In this document: positions 20,832 through 32,455 of the stretch, piece by piece | Position numbering within the stretch: position 1 is the stretch's first letter | Layout of the letters: each line of letters starts with the position of its first letter | Origin: Perkinsus marinus ATCC 50983 | Taxonomy: Eukaryota > Perkinsozoa > Perkinsida > Perkinsidae | Assembly (NCBI RefSeq): GCF_000006405.1 | Contig: NW_003208911.1 | Location: 14,608-78,607 of the forward strand | Reading direction: 5' to 3' | Length of the DNA: 64,000 nt | Translations under genes and position numbers: made by a program | The notes under the pieces: generated by a model | What the model was told of the DNA's origin: nothing | Database searches by the model: none | The model's input: only the letters and a program-made list of their open reading frames with translations

Positions 20832-21824
20832 AGTTAGCATTGGCTGTAGGCTCAGGTATTCCCAGCTTCTGGTGTAGTGGCGTGCCTGGTTCTATCAGTG
20901 ATGATATGTGTTTGTTTGGTGATGAACAGGAGGCGAGCCCTCTTCCTCAAGTGGGGAGGCGTTTTTCACCGTCATTCATGAGACCTTCATTTATGGCACG
21001 CGCTGAATAATTTTGCTAAGAAGGTTTAGTCCAGTGGTCGACCCAATGGTTCACTTGTAAATTACTAGCATTTTGACTACTTATTATTATGAATGCTTTT
21101 TGGTATGATTAGTGTTTCCAGCATATGTCGATCGGGATCATCCTGTCTTGTTTCGTTTACCAACATGGCGTGGCGAATCTCTTCTGCGTTGGATTTTCCC
21201 TCGCAGGAGAAGAGCCGTTATTATCGGACGTCGTTGTCGTTGTCAGCCTTTGATAAGTGAACATCAGCCGATCATGGTATTGTTCCAAGCAGATTTGGTA
21301 TTGAATATGCAAGACTGAGCTGGAGTCGTTGAAACTATACTGGAAATGATAAGTCGAAATTTTGTAATACACGCCAAGTTAGAGGATATGCAAGAGCACA
21401 CCAAAATTAGAGACAGCTCAGCATCTAGAGCCTTCTACAGGAGAGGAGCCATTCGCGAGAGGTGCTTCTTTTCAATCGGCCTAGAGCGTCTGGGTGCCTT
21501 GACCGTGATATATAGTAGAGAATGATCAATGACATTCCTCCATAGTACGACTGTGGCTGAAGACCCAAAAAAAGGCACGGAAATGGCGACAACAACAGAT
21601 GAGGTCAAGCATGACACAAGGGTGAGATAAAAGTAGTGAGATATGTCCTTTGAATAGCAACTGACTGATTTCGCGTTGGAGCGGTAAGTTCAAGCCTAGC
21701 GAGTATCTCTGTTCAGGTGGCGGACCGGGACTTCATGTGTGTTGGTGTCTTTGATTGTCGACCACTAGCAGGGGGTGCTTGTTCGCTTGGCATGAGTCGA
21801 ACCACTGGCGGTAGGTGGAGCCAG

Positions 21825-21990
21825 TGTGGGAAATATGCACATGGTCAACTACGTGTGTTGGTGACGATATGAAAATTCTGGAAGAATTTCTGGATGTTCT
21901 CATTGGTTTATGCATACTTCTGCCCGAGTTCGTACGTAAACTCCTATGATTAAAGCTCAGCGGAGGAAAGCGAACATATATATTCCAAAA
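21825..21990 (-). repeat. MITE-like repeat R1, copy B (inverted)
   Basis: Starts with tgtgggaaatatgcacatgg and ends with gaggaaagcgaacatata, the reverse complement of the arrangement in copies A, C and D. Terminal inverted repeats are recognisable. Confidence 0.8.
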
Positions 21991-22857
21991 CTTAGTGGAG
22001 CAGTCTCCGATGGTGCCAATCGGAGATTTTGAATAGTTGCGTTCTCCTTCATCAGAGAAGTGTGTGACGATTAGAAGGCCACAATCGACAGCATTAAAGC
22101 CCCGCACTTACGCATTAGACGATATCATCTTCATGGAGGATGATGTCGGTAACCCTCAACGAGCAAGTGAGTCAGTTTTCGCATCACAAGCCGTACTCGG
22201 CCTCGAACCCAACGAATGACTCGCTCGCCGATTTTTGCTACTGTAGAGTTTTTGGCGTGAAATTTATCACTTATAGTTGCATATTTGCGCAAGTATATAG
22301 GGGGTGTGCCTCCAGCGGTCAGGAATCCCGACTCGCGATACATCGGGTTCAGTTTGTTACGTTCTCCCCGTGTTTCCAAACCGATGTGTATCCTGTCCGA
22401 TATCACGCCTTTATCCTGAGCGATGAATTTAGCTCTCTCATCGTCACAAGGGAAAGAGTGTGAGGGCCCAGGACGCTTGACTAAGTGCGCCGCTCGTGCT
22501 TGTTTCATCACTCAAGATTTTGCACAACCACGATACGCCAATAGCCGCTACCAGCGGCGGATGAGACAGTGGAATACAACTTTACGATTCCACCAGTGAT
22601 TCGAATTGCTAAAGCCCGAAAGCTCGTCGTGCGTGAGCAGTAGAAGCCTCCCGAGTGTCAGCCTTGTCACTCAGGGGATTCCAGCTGCGATCAATTGTGA
22701 ATTTTGTGCGAAGCTGTCGGCTTGCTATGGAATTGAGAAGTTTATTGCGTCACGCCGTCTCTCATCCAGAGACTGTTGTGAATCTTATCCACTCACCTTG
22801 CCTGTTCTCTGTGTGGCCGTGAGAGGGTTGTGATCAGGATTGCCTGCATCGCTTCAG

Positions 22858-24782
22858 CAAGTGATAGAAAATGCAATTGATCGAGGCGGAGAAGTCACAA
22901 TAGTTTACACAGGTCTTCGAGGCAGTCCGGGAGGTTCCCTCCAAATGTGGGGGTCCTCTCGCGACAAACAACCAGGCATTATAGCGTAAGGTCAGTGTTG
23001 GCGTTGGGTCGCTCACTGCGTGGTCAAGGTTGTGTTGTCGAACGGCGTTAGCGGCCGCTCAGAAGGACTCATCACTGCAGCGCACGGAAATGAGGATCGT
23101 CAAAGCTGGTATCTACAGACGATTGAGACGCGCGAAAGATATGAAAACCAGAAACAAGTTCATTGCAGAGGAAAATCTCATCGAAAAATGGAAGGATTGT
23201 CTCCCAGCAGTTATCCTGATCCGTTTCTCATCGAACTCACACCACACTTGATTGTCCGTGGTCGAAGTCATGGGATGCAGTTGGCTCCGACTGCTCCTAC
23301 TATTATCATGGTATACGTATGGCAGGTGTACGAACGGAGTTGCTGGCTGACTGCCTCGTGTCACCAGACTTCAACACCTCGCTCCGCGTTCGAGATAAGG
23401 GACCATTTGATGGTTTTATTCTTGAGGGAGACGCGAGCTCGGAGATCATATACTCCGAGATGGACATTGAAGTGAGGCAGAATAGTTGGCCCTCGTGGGA
23501 AATGAATTGTCATGTGGTCCAGTGTGCTGGCCTCTCTGCCTTGTCCAGTGACTTCACTCTCCTGTCGGCTTGTACTAATGATCTTGCGAGGCGACGCAAC
23601 AACTGTCTTTTCAGTAGTTATAACGGTTGCCGGACTGAATAGAATAGTCAAACCTCCTCTAAGTGACAGGCAATCGGAATCGATATCTATTCGCCAGACT
23701 GTGTTACAACCAATATGCCTATGGGAACGAGTGGAGGTGCCGCGTATCTTCAACGCTGACCTGGTATTTCATGCATGATCCTGATAGCTATGCGGTAGTC
23801 GTTGATGGCTTAACCTCATGATTGGCAATCTCCAGCACTATGAAGCTATCCCTATGATCGTCTGTGTGTCGTGCAGGATGTAGTGTTTCGCGCTCGACAA
23901 AACGTGCAAAGTGCGGGAACATTCTTGTCCGGAGGCACGAGGAAGAATGACGCCCGATCGCATTCACTAGCGACATTCACTTTGCTGTACTATGCCGTAA
24001 CTCGGAATTCGTCCCCTGTGATCATCCCTAACAGGTTTGGGGATGGTCAGAGGGATCACCGTATGTGCAAATTGCACTTCCTAGACTTGGCTGGCTCCGA
24101 GCACGGCAGAGGTAGCTTAGCTATCGGATAGTAGCAGGTATCCTCTCTGTAGCACCCTCCATCAGTGGTGGTCAATCGCGACGGACCCGTGGTGAGGCCG
24201 TAGATGTCACTATTGGTGGAAATAACCGTTCCAGGAGGCAATGACGCCAGACGAGACGACTTAACCTTAAAGGCATTCCATAAAATTATCACCGTGTTGT
24301 CCTCTGAGTTACGCGGCCACTCCAAAGACAACAGAGTCGTTGCTGGTTGGAGAGACTCCAAGTTGACGAAGCTTTGCCAGGCTGGTCTAGGGTGTGGAGG
24401 TAAGCATCGTTACGGACGGATGGAGCTCATCATCATCAGCTTGATAGGTCAAGCTCTTGTCCTGGTACCTCTATCTGGCAGCCCGGCTGACTTTGGGGAA
24501 ACGTCCGCGACTCTTGAATTCGCACAGAAAATCCGACTGTGTCGAGGGGTGCCTTCTCGCATAGACAACCGGGTCTACTGCTGCTCCCCAAGGAAGTGTA
24601 TGAACGAGCTTAGTGGCGAGATAGAGCAATTGGCGTTTGACGCGGACATGCGCATTTCGAAGGAACTGAAGAGCACTGATGTCACCGTCACCATGCTGGG
24701 CTCGCCATCCGAGTTCCTGCGTGACAAACTGCAGGAGCGGGAGCTCTTCTCTCGATTCATGGTAGAAGTTCATAGACCATGA
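22858..24782 (+). CDS. Kinesin-motor-like gene with degenerate P-loop (possibly pseudogene)
   Basis: Exons in order encode motor-domain landmarks. The segment QVIENAIDRGG, VTIVY, then GSPGGS (22921-22938), MWG and QPGII aligns with the P-loop region, but the Gly-Lys-Thr/Ser signature is absent. SLRVRDKGPFDGF follows near 23380. Then come switch I-like NDARSHSLATF and switch II-like FLDLAGSE (around 23945-24100), and RDSKLTKLCQAGLG and FGETSATLEFAQKIRL (24340-24540). Splice-like GTAAGG follows the first exon. Family knowledge: kinesins need the P-loop Lys to bind ATP, so this is either a pseudogene or an ATP-independent kinesin fold. The 5' exons and the junctions near 23000-23320 were not resolved. 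A MITE copy lies just downstream. Confidence 0.65.
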
Positions 24783-26814
24783 CACGTGTTGAGATAGTTG
24801 TGTGTCTAGCATCTGTCTTCACTCCTGTTGTGCAGCTTAATCACAGTGTTGGAAAATATGTTCGCTTTCGTCAGCTGAGTCCAGTAGTTTCCTCACCAAT
24901 TATTGAAGTTTACTCACGAATTTGTGTAGAAGTGTACAGAAACCAATAAGAATTTCTTGGAATTTCCTTGAAAGTTCCATATTGTCCGCAACACTCACAG
25001 TTGACCATGTGCATATTTTCCCACACTGCTCAATCGCTCCTCATTCACGCATTACCGCTCCTGTTACCAGTGACATACTTGAGAGATTCCTTGAAATTCG
25101 TGCCAGGCAAGCTCAGTTGGCTCAGAGTCGGGTCTGTGAGCCGCGGATTCGGCCCTTGGTGAAACTGGCAGTCACGGAATGATTCCGTCGGAGTCTGTAA
25201 ATGGCGTTTTCTTCTGTTTCTCCGCTCAGTGTCGGAGTAGACTTCTCGAGTACTCTTATGGGGAGAGAACATCTACTGGTCAGATATGAAGCTTGGCGAG
25301 ATACGAGCCCCCGAGTCAATCCGAAGGTCACAACAGACGAGTCCCCCTCTAGCTCGGATGGCGCTGTCATGCTAGTTGGGAGAGTTAGTAGACATGGGAC
25401 TCAACAGATGAGGAAGATGTCTCAAATCCATACATTTCATGTTGGAATCGTCTCGTCTCGAGCACAGCGGAGCGAAGTGCTCCACGACGTGCACCAGGAG
25501 CCTCAGCCTCTTTTCCAGTAGAGTTCATTGGAAAGCATATCGCTGAGGAGCTGACTCGATCCGACACGCATAGGATTGTTAACTGCTACTAGTGTATGTA
25601 TTATGGTTGCATCTTTCTGACAAGCTTGAGATTTTCAACGCCGATAATTTCACGTCTTCAATGAAAAGGCCGAGTCGACATGTTCAACACGTACGAGAGA
25701 CTGGCAACACCGTCTGTTTGTGAGTGCTGGTTTCCAGTGTGAATTTGATGAGATCCGTGGACGACGATTTTGGGGAGGCATGTACAACGGGACGAATGAA
25801 AAAAATTTTCAAGCGGGGTTCAGAGTACGATGATCCATCGTTAGTGTCGCGAGTCGACAGGCACGTTGCACCCGAGCAGAAAGCTGACTCGGAGACGCCC
25901 CGTGACCGATCTGGCTAGAATTGTGTCGGAGTGCTCTCTTAGGATACCTTTGTGTGCACCTGTTGTCTTAGTAACTGTATGTATGATTCTTTGAGTTTTC
26001 GCACGCCCTTCGGAGTGATGTAACGGTAGATGTGAAGAGTACTGTTGACGATGGGGCTGAAGATGATGGGGATTGTACATTGTTACGTCATAGACGATGG
26101 TAGGAAGGACTTGGGAGGCTTTGCTGTCAGGCCCTCCTTGTCGTTGCCGCTAGTGTAACTAGGGAGGCTGCATTACTCGTGACCATCATAGTGCGTAAAC
26201 ACTCCGTATGTGATTTCGCAGTGGTTGAGACAACTCCATAGTAAGGAAATTGAGTGCGGATTTTCGTATGACAATTTTCGTAGTTTACGAGTAACACCTT
26301 GAGCACGCTGGCACTAGCTCAGTACTGCTAGTTTCACCGTTGATTACTTTTGCATTACTATCGATTGTTTTGGTGACCAAAACCAGGCAGACCAAAATTT
26401 GGTCTGTTTGAGGCGAGACTACCCCAGTAAATGTCGTTTTTAATGCAATGTATGCATGGTATATACCACTGATGGTGACACGGCGATAGCGCATTGGTCA
26501 TTTCCTTCGTGTCAGATCCATAGGAGGCAACAGGCGTATTACACTTTGCGGTAGGCTAGCAGTAGTCGTCGTGCGTTGTGGAGGACTCATCTTCGAGAGA
26601 CGTGTGCTGTGCTGCTGATTATCTGCTGTAGTTGTGGTTGTCTCCATTCATGCTTCATCAAAGCTATGGTGTAAGAGCTTGTAATTCGAGCTGTTCTGTT
26701 CAGCCTGGAGTTGAATAAGGTTTTGTGTGCACCTCCTTGATATCATGTCATTGTTCGTTGAAGCTTTGTAATTGTTGCAGTCTGTTGTTGTCTTGTCCTC
26801 TAAATCGCCAAAGT
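24783..26814. other. Stretch without an assigned gene, with MITE copy C
   Basis: It contains MITE copy C. Plus-strand open stretches at 25201-25521 and 25724-25918 have charged, Ser-rich translations and could be tail exons of the kinesin-like gene; I see no family signature. 26100-26814 shows nothing recognisable. Confidence 0.4.
24847..25025 (+). repeat. MITE-like repeat R1, copy C, with terminal inverted repeats
   Basis: This 179-bp copy begins tgttggaaaatatg and ends catattttcccaca, terminal inverted repeats that match at 13 of 14 positions. It is the best-preserved member. No clear target-site duplication is seen. Confidence 0.85.
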
Positions 26815-27781
26815 ATGTCCACTGATACTTACGTCGGCGACATTCAAATCGTAGATGGTCCTGATGATCTCTACGAATTCTGCAGGAATATCTTGTGGGC
26901 ATGTGGCCGCTCTTCATCATCATTCGTGTACCCTCTTTTAACAGGTTCAGAGAGCCTTTGGGTTTAGACTTCGAGTGGAACAGAGAGTTCAAAGGACAGA
27001 ACAACCCGATTGCTTTGGTAGACACCTCTCCTTGTCAATGACGTTCCATTGTGACTTCCCATCAGATTCAAGTCGCCACTCCAACCAATGGAGTTTTACT
27101 TTTCCGTTGTAGACCTGGCGAGGATCTCCATCCTATACTTCGCGATGCTCTCACATGCCCCGTGAGTGATCGTCTTTGAGTGCAATTCGTAGCCATAACT
27201 GTATATTCAGAACACCGTCAAAGTTGTCTGTGGTTTCGATAGTCGCGATAAGAAGAAATTAATGGAGAGTTTTGGCATTGAAATTCCCCCACGATCTCTC
27301 GTTGACGTGTCTAAAGAGGCTCAGAGACAAGGGATGCACAAGACTGGGTTGAAGGCTATTTGCCGCGACCTTCAGTTCAACATTTTCAAACCTACGTGAG
27401 TTACCATGCTCTTGTATAGTCGAGGTAGCAAAGGTGGTCTACCTTTCATCAGTTACCCGAATTTCCATCAGTGGAGTGGACGTCTGAGGAAGAGTCAAAT
27501 TCGTTATGCTGCGGCTGATGCCTGGTTCCCTCTGCTGATTGCTGTCGAATGGGGACTCATTGATATTGATGTATGTCTTGGACGAATCAGATCTAACAAG
27601 TGTGTCGCTCCTTGATAACTCATTCACAGTAATGATGAGTTCTCCATCATAGAGCTAGTTTGATCAGTATTTGCAGACGGTTAATTCATGTATGCTGTGT
27701 GTCCGAGTTATTCATCATTTTCTTCAGGAGAACGTTCAAGAGCAGATGCTCGATTTGGTTGACTCCTATGCAACCGTGTAG
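26815..27781 (+). CDS. 3'-5' exonuclease, DEDDy (RNase D/WRN-like) family
   Basis: Six exons splice in frame: 26815-26894, 26945-27017, 27066-27161, 27211-27395, 27453-27570 and 27728-27781, giving 201 residues. The three exonuclease motifs are visible: Exo I with Asp35 and Glu37 in LGLDFEWN, Exo II in KVVCGFDSRDKKKL, and Exo III with Tyr163 and Asp167 in IRYAAADAW. Family knowledge: these two-metal-ion enzymes trim RNA or DNA 3' ends. The domain stands alone, with no helicase or HRDC domain, like EXD2-related or plant WEX-like proteins. No organelle-targeting signal is clear. Four introns are 48-57 nt and the last is 157 nt. Confidence 0.9.
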
Positions 27782-28908
27782 TTGCTCCAAGCTTCGCACT
27801 ACTACCTCCTTCTAACGATCGTAAGTGAGCTTTGCGATATGCATCTCAGAGGTGTCTGCTGTTTCTGCGTGCGAGTCTGAGGGAAATAATGCTGTTGACC
27901 TGGACATGTTCTTACAGGTCATTGAGGGTTCCAAGTCGTGTGGGAGGAGTTTATAGAGTAGAGAGTGAAGGATATTGATTAAACTAAAAGACTCTTTTTT
28001 TGATTAAACTAGATTCACACGTAAATTGAAAGTGGCCTTTTGTTTATGAGTTAATCATTATTATATCGCACTTTCCACTTCCAACTTGGAAGTTCCAAGG
28101 ACTGGTTCAGTTCGCACTTCAGTTCATGGTGAAGCTAGCGTATAACGTGGCGTCTTGTAGAACGTCATTAAGCATCGTACTGCACTCGCAAGATGTCGAT
28201 CTGACGTGTATCTGTCCCTTCACAGACGGGTTGAAGTAGTAACCTTCGCAAGTAACCTTCACCCGTGCATTCTGCTTCAACTCCAGTATGATAGGCAGAC
28301 TGAATCGTAAAGAATGGCGGGGCTCAGTCATTTCGTCAGATCTCTGCATGAGCGTCTGTATGTCAGCTCTGTGTCCTATGCGTCTTCGCATTCCTCGCAC
28401 ATGTTAAAACTTGAAAAGAACACGTGATATTTTGTCTAACCGAATTTCCTCAGTCGGAACCGTCTTGCGTAAGAATATGATTCACGGAAGAATGTCGTCC
28501 CACAGCCAAACGCAACGCCAAATTCCGTTCTCCCAGCGATTGACGTCTTTCTGGGGCTTATGGCGTCCATTCGAATTATAATTTGTCTTCTCCCTCAATG
28601 CCTCTGCTATGCTGATAATCGCTCTCTATACTCGTGAAAGGGCATGGTCATGGTAAACGAAGCAAAACGAAGTTAACAGGGGAAAGAGCGGTATGCCATT
28701 CGAGTTAGGAAAGCCAATGACTGATCAGCTAGGACTTTCCCTCTGTCAAAAATCTGGTGCCATGCGACCTGTTCAGACCACCCCAAATTAACTCTTAAAA
28801 GATAGGAGTTCACTGTCAGTGAGCCGAACTCAAGATTAGATTGGTTCTGTACTGAAAGACTGATGAAGATACGAGACGTCCATAATATATACAATATGTA
28901 CAATACGT
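27782..28908. other. Convergent intergenic stretch
   Basis: The region lies between the convergent exonuclease and eIF4E-like genes. A minus-strand 93-codon frame (28119-28400) exists but has no recognisable feature, and I do not call it. Confidence 0.4.
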
Positions 28909-31560
28909 TCAAACTTCGATAGCATCGTTCCGCTCATGTCCTAGTGCTGTCGGCATCTTACTCGGAATACCTTCATCGTCGACATGCTCGTCCCCCTCTT
29001 GGTCCTCCTCAGCCTCGTCATCTCCCATCATCCATTGATCATCGACATAATAGTAACCCTCCTCTCCATGCAAGGGGACCCCCTCCTCATTGTACTCTCC
29101 TTCCCAATACATAGCGGAATGATCCCATACGGGCGTCTCCATATAAAAGCTGTTGCTCGATCCAGTATCAGTTGATAGACCTGTCAGTTGACCGCAGCCA
29201 GCGCTACCCGGACAGAACTCGGGGGCATCTGCGTTGAACTCAGCATGAGGGTAATAGGCAGCCGCCTTGGGCGTAGTGTAAGGATCGTATAAAGTGTCGG
29301 GACATGTGATATCCTCGTTGGATGATGGTGTCATCATCATTGAACCAACGGCGTTCTCCATACCAGTGCATAGCCGCCAATGAGAAGCACCGCTCCCTGA
29401 ATAGCAACACCATCATCAGATTAGTCGCGACCCGGCAATTCCAAGAATGACTAAGATTCCTCTGATGACAAGTTCGGATACACAATTCGATACGATCAAA
29501 ACCGATCCCGTTATACGACCACTGCTGGAAAAACCCAAGTGCTACCAAGCTTTCTCATGTTGTGATTTATAGCTCCTCTGTGGTCCCTATACTCCACCTC
29601 AACCGTTTCTTGCATGTCCTCAGGGGCGATGGAACGTAGCTCCCAGTCTATGACCTATTCGAACGTCACTGCAATTACTGCCATTACTACGAAGCCTACC
29701 TCGAACAACTCGGGGTCAACCATAGTGTTCCAGAGAGCTATGGAATTGCCCCTGGGTCGAACTGATAGTACAATACCGTTCTGAAGGCAACAATAATCAG
29801 TGGCAATTTCCTGTATCCAATCGTGTCACCATCTTCTGAGGAGCCGTGAATAGATTTCCCAATAAGGCCAGGACACACGTGGAGTAGTACTCCTTACTAT
29901 CCGATCGACAGAGGCCTTTAACAACCCAGCGGCCACCCTCCCTGAATGACGAGGAAAGGATGCCTCCTGATACAGCGGCGTGTTGCGTTCGTACTGATTG
30001 TGTTCGTCCTCCCATGCGGGCTGAATACCATTCTTAAAAACAGATATAGTGCTGAACTTAGGCAACTTCATGAGGTCGATTGAGTTCCAGAACTGCCAGA
30101 ACCCCTCAACAGTGTCAACATCACCTAAGATCCCCAATAAAGATGTTGTCTTGACAGGGCAGACGACAGTGTGGCCTACCCAGACGTATGAGGCCCCGAG
30201 TATACTCCTCGGAATCTCGCGGTCCAGCTGGCTTGCATGAAGCGCCGCCGCCGCTCACCCCAGGATCGTACCTAACCCAGACCCGTCTATGAGACAATTA
30301 TTGCCCGATTCGAGAACTACCAAATCGTGAAAGTGTCGAACAGTGGAGTTCCTTCCTTTGCCTTTTCTTCAACTACTTCAACCTTGGCCACCTCCTCCTC
30401 AACTACCTCAGTTGCTTTGTCAGTATCACCTACACTATGTCCATCCGATTGGGGATAATTCGATACCGCACCTTCCGCAACAACAGGAGTCTCCTGTCGA
30501 GGCGTTGGTTCATTGTCAGTATTAATCTTATTCTCGCCATTAGTGGCGTTGTCACAAGCGGCTTGCTCTTCTATTCCTCCTGCCCCTTGCTGAACCTGCG
30601 TCGACCATCACAGCGCACCAGCCACATTCAAGCCTACTTGACGACCTCGTCTCCGCCTCCTATTCTTCAACACACTCACCGGTGCATGGTGATTCTCATT
30701 TGCCGTGTCACCAACTTCTTGTGCGGGAATACCATTAGCTTTGTCGACCGCATGCTTTGACCGTGACTTCTGTTTAGCCTGTAATAAGCATATCTCTATA
30801 TAGCATGAAAAGGGAGCAGACCTTGAGTAGCTCCACTGCCTCCCTAGCCGCCGCGTTACCACTTGTAGAGCCAAGCCATGGTGGAGGCATGTTGTAGGCA
30901 CCAACAGTTGATGACGAAGAATCGGGATCCTTACGACTACTGAGGTCGAGGAGAAGAAGATGTGAGCAGTTATTGTGGTGAGTGGGGACTTACTATTGCA
31001 GTACAGGAGATGGTTCCGCCTCAGAGTCGCTCCGAACACAGCTCCACAAGAGGTATCTAACACGGGATTCTCATTCAGTGTTCAGCGTGAGTGCCACGAC
31101 CACCTGCTCTGAGGACATAGTGGTGGGCTAGCGCTGATGCCGGAGCGTCTGCGGGGGCGACTTGAACTACGGCCTAGACAGGATCGAGATGAGTAGGCGG
31201 AGGTGTGGTATGGCAAGTAGTACTCCTTTCACGTCTAGCAGCGGCCTCTTTGATTTGAGGTTCAGTGGCTTCATCGTCCGCTTCGAACTCGACTATAACG
31301 GAATCAGGGAGAATCTATAAGATACCAAACTGGACAGAAGAGAACACAGATTGAGCCTTAGCTTACAAACTGGCCATCTATAATATCCGGATCTGCTCCT
31401 GCTTCTTGGGCTCTGCTGTTATTACTACTACTATTCTTACCATCCTGTTGTTCCTCCTCAGCATCATCAGTAGTAGTAGAGGGAGAGCGGATGGACGTGG
31501 TGACCACAGCTGCTGCCATACACTGGACAGGTACTACTGCTCCAAACAACTACTATTGGC
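28909..31560 (-). CDS. eIF4E-family cap-binding protein with long N- and C-terminal extensions (5' limit uncertain)
   Basis: The cap-binding core splices cleanly from minus-strand exons 30271-30180, 30124-29995, 29941-29830, 29780-29700 and 29654-29546, preceded by an exon ending at 30321. Core blocks are GTPLFDTFTIWYDPG, SEEYTRGLIRLGDVDTVEGF, WNSIDLMK, FKNGIQPAWEDEHNQ, EGGRWVVKG and GIVLSVRPRGNSIALW. The WED tryptophan and Glu are kept, while the other cap-stacking Trp is replaced by Tyr, as in class II eIF4E/4EHP. The last exon (29396-28909) adds a Tyr- and acid-rich tail. Upstream exons add a Glu/Val-rich stretch, a basic NRRRRRGRQ patch and a Ser/Arg-rich segment reaching about 31560. Family knowledge: class II members bind the cap weakly and often repress translation. 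The extreme 5' part could be a separate gene. Confidence 0.82.
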
Positions 31561-32455
31561 ATCATATTGTTGTACTAAAACGCAGCGCTCGATGAGGGAG
31601 ATGCAATAAGGATATACTACTGCTAGAAACCATTTAATTCGATCACTACTACGGTCTGTATTGTTCTGCTCGGGCGAGCGCGTTGTAGACGAAACGCATA
31701 ACGATACCAGCATGGAATCTTGGGAAGTAAAAGATCCTAACCCAGTGGGGTACAAGAGCCTCCTCAGAGTAGGTAAGTGAGCACGAGCGACACTCTAGTA
31801 AATGTTGTAGAGATCGATCTGCTACAAAGAGGAAGCACCGGAGTTATGATATAAAAGCCGCCCTCCCCTCAGAATGTGTATACAGATTGAAACAGTCCTT
31901 AATTACGAGCAATACATGATACAGCAATCACGTTCTTCTGCTCTAAGGCTGCCGCCATCGACTTCGTCTCTTGATTCCTTCACTCCTCTTGGTCTTCATC
32001 CCTCAGCGAGTGTTTAGAGCGGCTCCAGAATGTGTATACGGAGTATTAGAACTGATGTTGTGTTTGAAGTAGCAGAGACATCGGGAGTGGCCAACTCTGG
32101 AGGGTCGTGTATATCCTATACTTTGGCTACATCTTAGATCGGGTAGAAAGATTCACAATAAGCCCACTTTTGAACCACCCTGCAAAGGCACATAATACGA
32201 CCGCATTATGACAGCAAGTAGATGATATTTCCTCCTATCAACATTCAATGATATTATTAACTTCCACACGTCTTTGTTGACCACCAAAATGGTCGTTATC
32301 GCAAGTGTACGTTTTCCATCGGGAAAGCGCTAAGTTCTGCATCGCTCCGCTAAGATCTGTCACTTTCTTGCAATAATTAGTAATACTTCCTGCATTTCTC
32401 TACCGCGCGCGCCCTATCGTATTCCTGTGTGCAGAGCAGGAGAGTCGAGTATATA
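31561..32455. promoter_or_regulatory. Divergent intergenic region between eIF4E-like gene and WDR3
   Basis: No gene is seen in this stretch. Two motifs precede the WDR3 start at 32456: atcgctccgct at 32341-32351 and cgcgcgcgcc at 32404-32413. The same pair occurs upstream of DDX54 (56000-56030). Promoter function is inferred from position and recurrence. Confidence 0.4.

Larger units (their letters stand above)
20639..22857. other. Gene-poor stretch with two MITE copies
   Basis: Apart from the two short TIR repeats listed separately I see no recognisable gene. Upstream exons of the kinesin gene may lie in 22600-22840, but no convincing frame could be fixed there. Confidence 0.4.
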
